The notes beneath the pieces were generated by a model. The model was not told where the DNA came from. It ran no database searches and worked only from the letters and a program-made list of their open reading frames with translations. This document shows, in pieces, positions 10,601 through 20,830 of a stretch of DNA of 64,000 nt (the first letter of the stretch is position 1; each line of letters opens with the position of its first letter). The DNA is taken from positions 53,705,659 through 53,769,658 of the forward strand of contig CM049313.1 in assembly GCA_026874595.1 (NCBI GenBank), in the 5' to 3' direction. Both the position numbers and the translations under genes were made by a program. This DNA comes from Sipunculus nudus (lineage: Eukaryota; Annelida; Sipuncula; Golfingiida; Sipunculidae).

Positions 10601-11971
10601 TATATGTATATATATCTAGACCTAGTGGTAGGTCTTAATCCGCCATGCAAAATGAAAAAGGTTTGATCTTGAAACCATAACAAAACGGTGCACCGAATGA
10701 TCGCTAACCTTCAAAAGGGACATGCCGGATGTAATGGTTGCTGTCTTGTTGATTATGGAAAATTAATAACAAGATTAATCGCGACGTCAGGTAGTAATTA
10801 ATAACCTAAGCCAAGGAAGCTGTATCATCATTCCTGTCTGCTTGTTTATATACTTACTTTGTGAGTTTATAACAGTGATCTACTGAGAGCAGGACTTAAC
10901 GATTTACAACAAAACTTTGATGGGGGATACAATATAAAACACACTAGATAACAAACTTATTTCTCTCGCCACTGTAGCCTTTAAATCGTTCAACACACGT
11001 TTAACAAAACGTGGAATTGGCAGTGTGAAGAATCACCAGAATCTACAGCACTTTCATCTTACCAATGCTGTGTTACAACAGTAGAAGCTAGGGGCTTACT
11101 AAAGCCGACACTCACAGATTAAACGGGTTCTACAAAAGCAGCTGATAGTTATCAATAGGATTACGGTGGTCGTTCAGAATACCCAAATATTATCTGTATA
11201 CGAGCACCGATATAGAACGAGTGGAATTCGTGATCAAACGCAGTAGGCTCAGATTGCTTGGCCAAGTAGTCATTACGCCAAAACAACATGCAGTGTTATT
11301 TTATGAAACAGTTACTTAGTATATTATCAATCTCGACATTGAATAAAAGGTCGCCCTAGGGAAATTCGCATTTTTTCATCTCTATGGCTTGTTAAGCATG
11401 CAATTTAGTAGTCTATATGAATAACACTCACACTACCCACGCATACAATTAATATTACCACTCATTATCACATTACCGGGGAACATCTGAACAAGTAAAG
11501 GTAAACCATGTTAATAGAATAAAAAATATATCAAAGTTCTTCATTCTATGGTGTAAAAATATTTATTATGAAAATTATCATTGTATTATACCACAAAATA
11601 TTTTTCATCTTTTGCGACAAAAAAATACTTCCGTTTATGCACAAGAGTCATAAGACATTTCGCTTTACACATGGATCTTACATTCCTTACTGTAACTACA
11701 GGAAACATATGACGCTAATATGAATATCCATAATCAGGTTTGATATCCTGAGAAGTTACAAGAATATCTCAGTGAGAGGTGAGTGAGTGTGGGGCGTGTT
11801 CACGGGGTCAAGGTCGTCATTTTAGCTCAAACCCGTCATAATCACGAACATCGCCAGGTTAAACATCAACGTCAAGCTGCTCGACCATATGCAACAAACA
11901 TTGCCTGTGCCCTTTGAGGAATCTATTTGGTAGGCAGCTAATGACTATAAAGACATTAAATTGTATACATT
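10601..11971. other. intergenic, no feature seen
   Basis: AT-rich DNA without a supported gene or recognisable element between the Penelope-like tail and the short inverted-repeat element. Confidence 0.4.
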
Positions 11972-12183
11972 CAGGGGCGGATCCAGGATTTAGGAAAAGG
12001 GGGGGGGGGTCCAACCCAGGAGGACTAAAGAAACCCTAAAAAAAGGGTCCTCAGGTTTGGAAAAGGGGGGGTCCAAGCCGCAAAATTTTGTCTGAAGCCC
12101 TTAAAAAAACGTTGTTTCTGATAAAAAAGGGGGGGGGGGGGTCCGGACCCCCTGGACCCCCCCCCCCCCTGGATCCGCTTCTG
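11972..12183. mobile_element. 212-bp MITE with 5-bp target duplication
   Basis: The element starts CAGGGGCGGATCCAGG and ends CCTGGATCCGCTTCTG, imperfect terminal inverted repeats of about 16 bp. ACATT occurs on both sides (11967-11971 and 12184-12188). The interior is rich in poly(G) and poly(C), and no protein is encoded. Related ends occur at about 50745-50858 and 59445-59963. Confidence 0.75.
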
Positions 12184-12188
12184 ACATT

Positions 12189-12797
12189 ATGTATAGTTAA
12201 AATCATAGCATTTAGAATATTGCAATAGGCATTTATACTGCGATATAGTTCATTCTTTCATGGTATGTAACATGAACCAAGCGCTAACGAGAAGTGAAAA
12301 GTATCCGGTAGATGGCAGCACTCCTTACACAATGGTCGCCTTACATTCGTTCTTACTGATTCTACTGACCTACTGCTTGCAGAGGCCGCCTTGCCGTACA
12401 CATCAGACCCTGGCAAATGCAGAGGATTTTTTTTTAGACAGCAGCTGCAGGGTATCGCGGGATTTAACCTTGATTCTTTTAATTAATTCAAATGCAGTCG
12501 CTATTAAATATATACATTATTCGTGTCTATTTCTAAAGTTACCAGAAAACGGGAAAACAGAAGTGACAGGAACACGTACTGTAATCAGTATGCTCGTTCT
12601 ATGACGTTGATATTAAGGTTTTCAAGGTTTTCATGTATTATATCGAACCCATCATGATTAAAGCACTGACCTCCTACTCAGATATCTTTATGATTTCACT
12701 ATCCTTTATGGTATTTTGCTGTTTCCATCTGCTCTGCTTCTTAAGTTGCAGATAATTATTTGATATTGTAAATATTAAAAAAAATTATCACTTTAAT

Positions 12798-12802
<5 letters not shown>
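12189..12802. other. intergenic, ends with possible poly(A) signal of gene A
   Basis: No coding region is supported. On the minus strand an ATTAAA hexamer at 12797-12792 lies about 70 bases after the gene A stop and could be its polyadenylation signal. Confidence 0.35.
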
Positions 12803-12835
<33 letters not shown>

Positions 12836-12842
12836 TATATAT
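12803..12842. repeat. (TA)n microsatellite
   Basis: About 40 bp of TA repeat just downstream of the gene A stop codon. Confidence 0.95.
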
Positions 12843-12864
12843 ACTGGTCCACATGGTGTCTTTT

Positions 12865-15034
12865 CTACCAGTTTACTACGGCTGCTGACAAGACTAACCA
12901 GAGGAGCGGTGTACAGTACTGTATCAGCCCGGCACCGGATCTGTAAAAAATAAAAGGAGATTATTCCAGAAAATGGCTCTGAAGCGGTTTTATGTCAGTT
13001 ACATTACATTCACATTTATATAGCGCTCATTACAGTAATGAAAACTTTCAATGACACTTGACAAAACATTCAGAAGATACAATTTAACAATGAATAAATA
13101 TAAACCAAGACTCAGTTACATTAGTTAATAACTTCTTTAAATATACATTTTTCAAATTCCGTTTAGAAACATTGACACTGCTTGAAAACTGGAGAACATA
13201 CGTGAAATCGGGTGCATATACAAAGAAACTACGGTCCTGGAAAGTTTTTTTTTTATTCTTGGTAAATTTACTATTGTACTTACATTAGTAAACTATCAAC
13301 TGATGTTCTCGTTCGATATGTTGTCTTTTTAAAGTTCCATAAGCCACTCAAGTACTCTGGGGTCATATTATGAAGGGACTTTAAAGCAAGAAGCAGGGTC
13401 TTATACTGAGTCCTTTGTCGAATTGGCAGATAGTGTAATTGTTTCAAGGCTTCACTTGCACTGTCAAATTTCTATTTGTTACCTCCGCCAAGCCTAGCGG
13501 TGGGGGTTATGTTTTTTTTAGCACGTATTCTGTTATCTGTTTATCTGTTAGCAAAAAGTCCTCAACGGAGTTTGATGAAATATTTTCAGAATAGCTCGGC
13601 AATGCTTCAAGGAACAATTGATTGAAATGGGGGGGGGGGGGGATCCATGCGTAAATAAACCCGGAATGCGCTCTGGTGTTTTATAGGGGGATTGGGGTCT
13701 TTGACATATTTCTTTACACTGGGACGTCGCAGGTGACGATATGGCCATATTTGGAGCGAGTCGTTACGTCATACAGGAAAATGACGTCACTCCTCGTGTA
13801 CGTGCCGTTTCCCTGAAATGTTTCAGTAAATCAACGTACAGCAGTAGGGCCATAATTGTTGTTCGTTGTTTTTAAAGTCCTGGGTCCTGTTGTTTTAACA
13901 GAGTAAATAAATTAAACCCAAACCCTCACTCCCTAGGGAGATGGTCCCAAAAATCCAACTTTGAAAGTTTCTTCATCAGTTAGATTCCTTATGTGTACGT
14001 AATATGGAATTAATGTGTTTAGAGATTTCATATGAACCAGCACGGCGGCATGAATTTTTTTTCTATGTTTTTGCCCCTGGATACCATCCGGAAACTTAAA
14101 AATTCACTACATGTAACGATCGTTTTGCAGGATACGCTTTCCGCATGCCGGATCCGCGCATGAGGAATCTCACCTTCTTAATTTCTCAATACGTGTACCG
14201 ATTGTATACGCATCCCGCATTCCGTACATAAAAAATATTACCTTTATCCTGCAAATATGTTTGACTTAACCTAATTATTACCTCCGCTAAGCGGCAGGGG
14301 TAATATTATTGCTGGTGTTTGTTTGTTTGTTTGTCTCTTAGCAACATAGTCAAAAAATTATTGACGGATTTTGATGAAATCTTCAGGATAGCTCGGCAAT
14401 GATCGAAGGAAAAATTATTTAAATTTTGATACGGATAACATTCTTGTTCCAGGAGTATTTTAAAAGAAAAATGCTGCTTTTCAAATAGTTCCATATTAGG
14501 GTAATGAACTGACTTGGTGGATGTCTGCGCTGTCTGAGTGCTTTTCTATTTTTGTTATGATTTTGGCCGCATAATTCTGAAGTAGCTGCAGAGGTCATAG
14601 AGTGTTTTCAGTATTTCCGTAAAAAACTGTTTCCATATAGTCAAAATGTGACAGCATCAGGGTCGATTCTGGAATATTTCCAAATTCCAGAGTTATTTCG
14701 GATTCTATTGGTGTTACACAAAGCTACACTACATTTTTGCATTGAATGTCAATCCCTCCAAGGGGCGTCATTTCAGATAAAGGGAGGGGGTATATATCCT
14801 CCTCCCCACTCCTTAGCAAAGAGGGATAGTTAATGTAACCCCCCCCCCCCGCCACCCCCATTATTCAGAGAATAATATATAATTTATTAATTAAAAAATG
14901 AAATATAATAATTAGACTTGATTCGGAACCATTCCTGAAATATTATTTATCTAAAGCTGGTTAAGTATTAACATATTCTGGAAATTAACATCAAAAGTTT
15001 TTAACATAACTGTAATGTATTTAATATGTGTCAC

Positions 15035-15097
<63 letters not shown>

Positions 15098-16116
15098 ATG
15101 CCGTGGTTTACCGTGGGGTTGCTCTTGCCAACACCACCTGATTTAGTAGAAGTGGAGCCTCCTTGGGCTTGGTTGCCATATGCATGAACTAAAGATGTAT
15201 CGCGACCTAGCAGGATTTTACATCATTGGGCCCATATCGCAGTGTGTTACCGCCCGCAATGTATATGCCCCATGCGATATTATATCGCGTTCCGCATATT
15301 GCGTTATGCTGCCGCACTCCGCATATGGCATACCGCACGCCAGGTAAATGCATTTTTACGGTGAGAGTTTTAAGAAAACTGTATTGATTTGTTTGAAACA
15401 GTAAAAAAAACTTACATATAAATTATAGCTTTTATCACTTAATAGAGGGTATAATAGTCATGAATTTATGGCCATAAATTAGGCGAGTTACCATGACACA
15501 GCAATGATAGAAAAGTGAAAAACACCTCTAAATTGTTTGCAAGCAAAACCGACTTACGGTGCATTTCAGTCAAAACGATGGTATAAAGATATAAATAGGA
15601 TTCGTGCAAAGTTAGCAATATTTATATTTCTCTAGTCAAGATTATCCGTTTGTATGCACCGGCCCCTACTCAACCGCCTTTCAAATGGCTATTGTTTTAT
15701 CCCGCCAACGGGTACAATTAGTGCTAATTTCGAAATTTTCTTTTCTTGACATTCTCGAACAGTCAGGACCAGTTTTTAAAAAAACATTTCAAATCCACGA
15801 AAGACCTGGGACACATAGGTTTACCTTGGTGGTGCCGTAGTGCTGGTGGAGTTTCCAGTTAATGTTGAGTTTGTATGGATAACGGTGGAGTCGCTACCGC
15901 CCCCACCACCTGATATAGTAGTAGTGGAGCCTCCTGGGGTTTGGCTGGACGTACTGGTGCTTTCTGGCGGGTTAGTGGTTGAGGTTATCGATCCTCCTGA
16001 TACAGCGACCGTGGAGCCGGTGATCCTTCCGACTAGGACTCCCCATCCTACATCAACCAAAATAAGATGAAGCAACCAAAAAAATTCACTATTTTCGTCC
16101 AATTCGTATTAACTAA

Positions 16117-16199
<83 letters not shown>

Positions 16200-16639
16200 G
16201 GGGGGGAAGGGGGAAGTTTCAAATTTATTTACCATTCGAATGAACTAAACCTAAAAATGAAATAAAAATATAATACACAGAATGGTAATAATATTAAAAA
16301 AACATGAAAAACGTTATATAATATAATATATATATATATAGAATAACTATATGATAATAATGAAATTGGCATTTTAATGGCTGAAGACAAATGTTTCAAA
16401 CAGCCGCTGGATATTTAAATAATCTTACGCCTGAAAATAACTAATAATTATCCCTTGTTCGCATTAAGTAAAAAATTTTGTTTTTACGTCCCCTAGAAAA
16501 TATCACAGATGTATAACTTTTGATTAGTATATCTTATTTACATATTTATAGTTCTTGAAAAAAAGGATAACTTACATTAAAATAACATAATAAATCAAAT
16601 ACCTAGAACCAGGGCCAGGAATATCCGAGACGAATTCAT
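12865..16639 (-). CDS. gene A: small GPI-anchored mucin-like protein, three exons
   Basis: Inferred by splicing: exon 1 16639-16603 (37 nt), exon 2 16047-15825 (223 nt), exon 3 12940-12865 (76 nt), for 111 residues. Exon 1 gives MNSSRIFLALVL, a signal-peptide start. The donor is G/GTATTT (phase 1), and the acceptor TGATGTAG/GA makes Gly. Exon 2 is Ser/Thr/Gly-rich (GGSTTTISGGGGGSDST) with N-x-S/T sites and ends CCAAG/GTAAAC (phase 2). Exon 3 follows a clean TTTATTTTTTACAG acceptor and reads SGAGLIQYCTPLLWLVLSAA, ending VVNW, a likely GPI signal with the attachment site near Ser-Gly-Ala. A TATA box lies at 16750-16741. The first exon length, both intron phases and the tail type match genes B and C. 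Intron 2 (2.9 kb) holds a LINE tail and other repeats. Exon 3 assignment is the weakest part. Function unknown; probably a cell-surface glycoprotein. Confidence 0.66.
13090..13448 (-). pseudogene. CR1/L2-like non-LTR retrotransposon, reverse transcriptase C-terminus (remnant)
   Basis: On the minus strand the frame reads ALKQLHYLPIRQRTQYKTLL, then LALKSLHNMTPEYLSGL and YRTRTSVDSLL. This is the typical LHWLPxxxR...YK.LLL..K.L....P.YL end of CR1/L2/Rex-type LINE ORF2. A stop and a break follow, then DRSFFVYAPDF and a VNVSKRNLKNVYLKKLL helix in another frame, matching the usual last segment. TTTATATAGCGC lies downstream near 13015. It is a dead fragment inside intron 2 of gene A. Confidence 0.75.
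13481..14065 (+). repeat. dispersed repeat of the CCTCCGCC family, full-length-like copy
   Basis: The copy starts TTACCTCCGCCAAG and includes GATGAAAT, ATAGCTCGGCAATG, a poly(G) run and paired GACGTCA sites. It ends with CACGGCGGCATG near 14050. It matches 29020-29612 in inverted orientation along its whole length, so the two are copies of one element of about 590 bp. No protein is encoded. Confidence 0.75.
14280..14550 (+). repeat. dispersed repeat of the CCTCCGCC family, short type
   Basis: The copy starts TTACCTCCGCTAAGCGG, shares TTTTGATGAAATCTTCAGGA and ATAGCTCGGCAATGATCG with the other copies, and ends with CTGTCTGAGTGCTTTTCTA. The short type lacks the poly(G) and GACGTCA part of the 13481 copy. 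It matches 24061-24325 in inverted orientation. Confidence 0.75.
15039..15094. repeat. (TA)n microsatellite
   Basis: About 56 bp of TA repeat in intron 2 of gene A, directly before the partial exon copy. Confidence 0.95.
15112..15186 (-). pseudogene. partial second copy of gene A exon 2
   Basis: On the minus strand this reads NQAQGGSTSTKSGGVGK and ends before GTAAACC. It is closely similar to the last third of gene A exon 2 (SQTPGGSTTTISGGGGGS, also ending before GTAAACC). One base is missing before the donor, so splicing here would end in a different phase. It is probably a decayed duplicate of exon 2, or an alternative exon. The exon 3 used by gene A lies downstream of both. Confidence 0.55.
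16120..16206. repeat. (TA)n(GA)n(G)n compound microsatellite in intron 1 of gene A
   Basis: TA (16120-16155) changes to GA (16156-16189) and then to about 18 G (16189-16206). The poly(G) could form a quadruplex. Confidence 0.95.
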
Positions 16640-16740
16640 GTTTGTGTGGGGATCGGCTGATGATGGAACCGCATGGAGGCTTGGAGAGTTAATGGATCAG
16701 GCGCACTTACTTCGTCTGAGGAACATTCACAGTGGCCCGT

Positions 16741-16780
16741 TATTTTATACTGGATACTGAATTATGAATGCGCATGCGCA
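16741..16780 (-). promoter_or_regulatory. core promoter of gene A: TATA box and NRF1-like palindrome
   Basis: On the minus strand GTATAAAATA (16750-16741) lies about 100 bases before the start codon. The palindrome TGCGCATGCGCA (16780-16769), identical to an NRF1-type binding site, lies just upstream. The spacing predicts a start of transcription near 16715. Confidence 0.55.
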
Positions 16781-17049
16781 GTCGCATGTTGAATGTTTTC
16801 GTGTTACGAAAGAAACGTGTTGCTATATAAACTGATATATGATCTCATGATGTCGGTTTATCAATGCGTGTTTGATTGCGCTACGTGAGGAAGTTTAAAA
16901 TCAATGTTTACATATATCAGTTGACTTTTAAGTCTTGTTGTTCCTCGGGGATCAGTATCGTCAGCTGCCTAACGTTCTGGGAGAGATAGCAGGTACTTGT
17001 TACCGGTTGGGCACTGATAAAGCATACGTCATATTTATACACATACCAG

Positions 17050-17530
17050 AATAAGACTAATTACTTCTTTCGGTGCTGCTTTGACGCAAGTTTTAAAAAA
17101 AGAGCATGACTGGTCGCCTGTTGCCGTGCTCAATGGGAACATTTTTCAATGTTCACCATAATGGCATTGCGCGTACACGTGTGCCTTCTTATATATATAT
17201 ATTTGTGAATTATGGATTATTTGAAGATTAGGTCGGATGTACAGGGGCATGTAGGGGTTACAGGAGATGAAACTTCCCTAGTTAAAAATTATAAAATAAT
17301 AAAATATAGTTAGATATAGTAAAATATAGTAAACAAAATTATAAACCAAATCATTTTAGTTGTAATGCAAATTATTATCAAATACCTGTTACTTAATTTT
17401 TCGACCAGGCATAAATATATTTTTAAAGCATTTTTGTTTGCCTTTTTAGGGATCAAAATACCCTCCTTTTAAGAATCTTGGAATGGGCCCTGCAAACAGA
17501 TGCCTGTGGTCATATTTTCACATCACTTGC
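17050..17530. other. upstream of gene A, no feature seen
   Basis: AT-rich DNA without a supported gene. A short TA run occurs near 17190. Confidence 0.35.
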
Positions 17531-17534
17531 TAAT

Positions 17535-17535
17535 T

Positions 17536-17585
<50 letters not shown>
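17535..17585. repeat. (TA)n(TG)n microsatellite
   Basis: TA repeat changing to TG repeat, about 50 bp. This sequence type can adopt Z-DNA. Confidence 0.95.
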
Positions 17586-17586
<1 letters not shown>

Positions 17587-20149
17587 AGATATCCGCCTCA
17601 ATTTTTGATAACTAGCTTAAAATTTATGGTTCTGCTTGAAGGGACCTATTCACATAGGTCACATATGTCAAGTATACATGAACTAAAATATTTTTTCCTT
17701 ACAAGTTTATGCTATCTACCGATATGTCGGTCTCAAAAATAAAGTTGCACCGGGCGCGTTCACTGGTGCAAAACATAAACATAGCGCGCACGCGTGCCGT
17801 GAAACCTCACAAATCTAGAAATTTGAAGCTTCCAACCGATGTTTCTTCTGTGTTTTCTTGATTCATGTTTCTTCTCCGGACCTTTGGTCCGCAGTTTTTA
17901 ATTGGAAATCGAAATAGAGAGTGTGTGTGTGTGTCACCAGAGAACTGTGACTTAGTTATTGTATTGCATTTTCTAGTAGGGTGTATTACCAGACAATTGT
18001 TTAGATAATTCACTGTACGGTTATATGGAGTATCATGTTTAGATATCAGCGTGAGAAATTTAGTTAGTGAGCATAAGTGTCCTGTTTGATGTTAATTTGA
18101 GTGTAGTTTAATTCCGTGTGAGCCGTCACTGTTAGGCGGTCTCTTTAGTATCGATTGTTCGTTGTAGACTCAAAAGGATGGGCACCTGTTTAGATTGGTT
18201 TTCTCATGGTTTCAAAATGCATGTAATTGAGGGCAGTCGGTATAATAGGAAGTGGTGATTCACCAGGAGACGGTCAGGACTTGTGACGTAAGCAGGACCT
18301 GATTAAGACGAAATTCGCTACAAGTCCCTGATAAGCGCGCCATTTCGTGTAGCCTGACGTTATCTGCATAATGCGTGTATCAGAATTTGGACATCTGAGA
18401 GATGATGTCCATAAGCGTAGTTTGTCTGAGGAAGGCCACGGTGATTTCCCTGTAACGGACTTCAGGGCGAGTATTGCATTTTGCCGACGGACGGGTAAAT
18501 CTGGCTATTTAAACCTGCTGTGAGCGCTTCTAGGAACAGGCCGAGGACATTACTTAACTGTGGATACGCATAACTGTGGAGGTACTGGATATCGCTGTGT
18601 GGAAGCATATTCGGTTAACTAGAGCTGGATGATTCCAGGAGGCATAAGCTATGAAAGACATGACACTAAGTCAAGCTAGAATCGTCTATGCGCTTTTAAG
18701 TAAGTACTGCGTGAACTGCGTCATGAACACCAACGAGGAACCGTGTATCTTAAGGTGGACTGATCATACTGTGACCACAGAGCGAACAAACGGAGAGCCG
18801 GGCAGCGCAACATTCCAGTGTCACTTGTGTCATGTGATCGGGAGAAGTGTAAACAAGGGACTACTCTGTGTACTGTGGTTAACGGACTGGGTGGGTGTGT
18901 CTGTGATTATTATTGTTTTTAAATGATCATCAATGCTTATATGTATTGATCGCCTCTCCAGAGAAACGTAAGAGTATCTTTTCTTTAATATATTATTTGT
19001 TTTTGTTAACTTATGTCTTATTAATCTTTTGGGGTGTATGTATGCATGAGTTTAAGCCAGTTTAAGAAACCTGGTCGATCACATCTCAATGGCGTGACAG
19101 TGTGTACTAACATATATAAACATAACAATGTATACAACAGGTGAACAGGAAATCGTCAGTCAGTGATACGGGATCTCTTTCCAGGGTAAACTTGTGTTAA
19201 GCCAGTGTGAACAAATACCGTGATACAGTACACATATTAATGCAGATGCTTATCTACCTTTATTAATTATGAGAAAGATGGTACTTTTTTCTTGACACAG
19301 GTTCCAAACAGGTTAACCACGCGATCGCGATTGGAGAGCATGCTTTATCACTCACACCTCTTAAACTCTGTCCAGCACATCCAGTCAATTCGCTCAATAA
19401 AGCTGACTGGGCAGTTGATTGTTTTGTGATACCACAGAAACATGCTGCTATATATACCGCAATATTATCATATGACTGTGGTTTATCAATACGTACATGC
19501 CCGTGTTAGTACTCTTTGATTGCACTGCGTGGGGAAGCATCAGATTGATATTTACATGTTATTTGATTTAAAGTGGCCATGTTTTTATGAGTTATTTCCA
19601 GGGATTTACACAACCTAGTCGACCATCTTTCTGAGTGACACCGATGGCATTTTTACCTATGGTACGCTGATAAAGCATACATCACATTTATACACATGAA
19701 GACTAAGGCATACGATTACTTTATCAAAAATAATACTCTTGGAACCGGTCAAGTTTAAAAAAATACCTTCACTTGATGTCTTTAGCCATGAGCATTGTTT
19801 AGAGTATGTTAATGTTCAGCGTAAAGGCATTGCGCCACCTTTGCATCGACTGTTGATGCTATTTGTAACAAACATGGAGCTACGGTCGTCCTCATTGTAA
19901 GGTGTACGTCCTCATATGATCGACAATGTCAGTCTCATTCGCATTTTCACTTTGCCTTCCTAATCTTTTGGGCCTGTTGATTCTTGATGGGTTTTTTTTC
20001 TCGGCTCCTTGGGGAGAATAAAACACTAGGCGCTACAATGCCACATTTTTTTATAGGCGCCAGTGACCAGTAAATGTTACCTCCTTGGTCCTTACCTTTG
20101 GAATAAATGCAGTTTCTGCGCAGAAGTTGATCTGAATGGGACTCTCACC
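17586..20149. other. intergenic, no gene supported
   Basis: Several short open frames exist (for example 18651-18926) but none has a recognisable domain or splice context. A TATA-like CTATTTAAACC occurs near 18504. No mobile element was recognised. Confidence 0.35.
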
Positions 20150-20830
20150 AACAACCTTGCTGACCAAGGTTACATTAAATTACTCAAGTGCACTCGCGGC
20201 TGATCAGCGCACTTTGATTTTCTCTCATACTAAATATTCATATACGGCGTTGATCTGTGGTCAATTTTAATCCCTTGTACTGCTTTATTTTTAATCTTTG
20301 ATACATTTAAATTATTTAAGTGCACATGTGTGCTGATCAGAAATTCCTTTAGTAAGCCAAAAAATTTCCAGCTGATCAGTAAATGTCATCAAATTCTTCC
20401 AATGTATGATTTTCATTCTTTATAAAATATATATTGCACAAGTACACACGGTTGCTGATCAGCACTGTCTGAAATGGCCTTCTATTAAGTAGTTCCATAC
20501 GGCGCTAATCAACAAACAATCTATTTTTAAATTATTAATACCTTGTATTGCTTTATTATCAATATTCCCTACATTTAAATTATTCAAGTGCATTTGCACG
20601 GGTGTTGATCAATGCATTCTGAAATTCCTCTAGTAAAAATAAAAAATTCCGCTGATCAGTAAATGACATTAAATCCGTCTATTGTATTATTTTCATTTTT
20701 TAACATATATATTGCACAAGTATACACATGCACGGATCCTTATCAGTGCATTCTGATATGGCCTTGTATTTAGTATTCATAACCGGCTATGACCAGCGCG
20801 CTGATCAGCGAAATAGTTCTCCTCTTTGAT
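20150..20830. repeat. degenerate tandem repeat of about 280 bp with GCTGATCAG motifs
   Basis: Blocks such as TACATTTAAATTATTCAAGT, CTGATCAGTAAATG and ATATATATTGCACAAGTA each recur two or three times in the same order at spacings of about 265-300 bp. The palindrome-like GCTGATCAG occurs at least six times (near 20199, 20332, 20373, 20453, 20652 and 20801). Confidence 0.7.

Noticed and set aside
18651-18926. 91-codon open frame with several cysteines
   Set aside because: The cysteine spacing fits no known domain, and no exon borders or relatives were seen.
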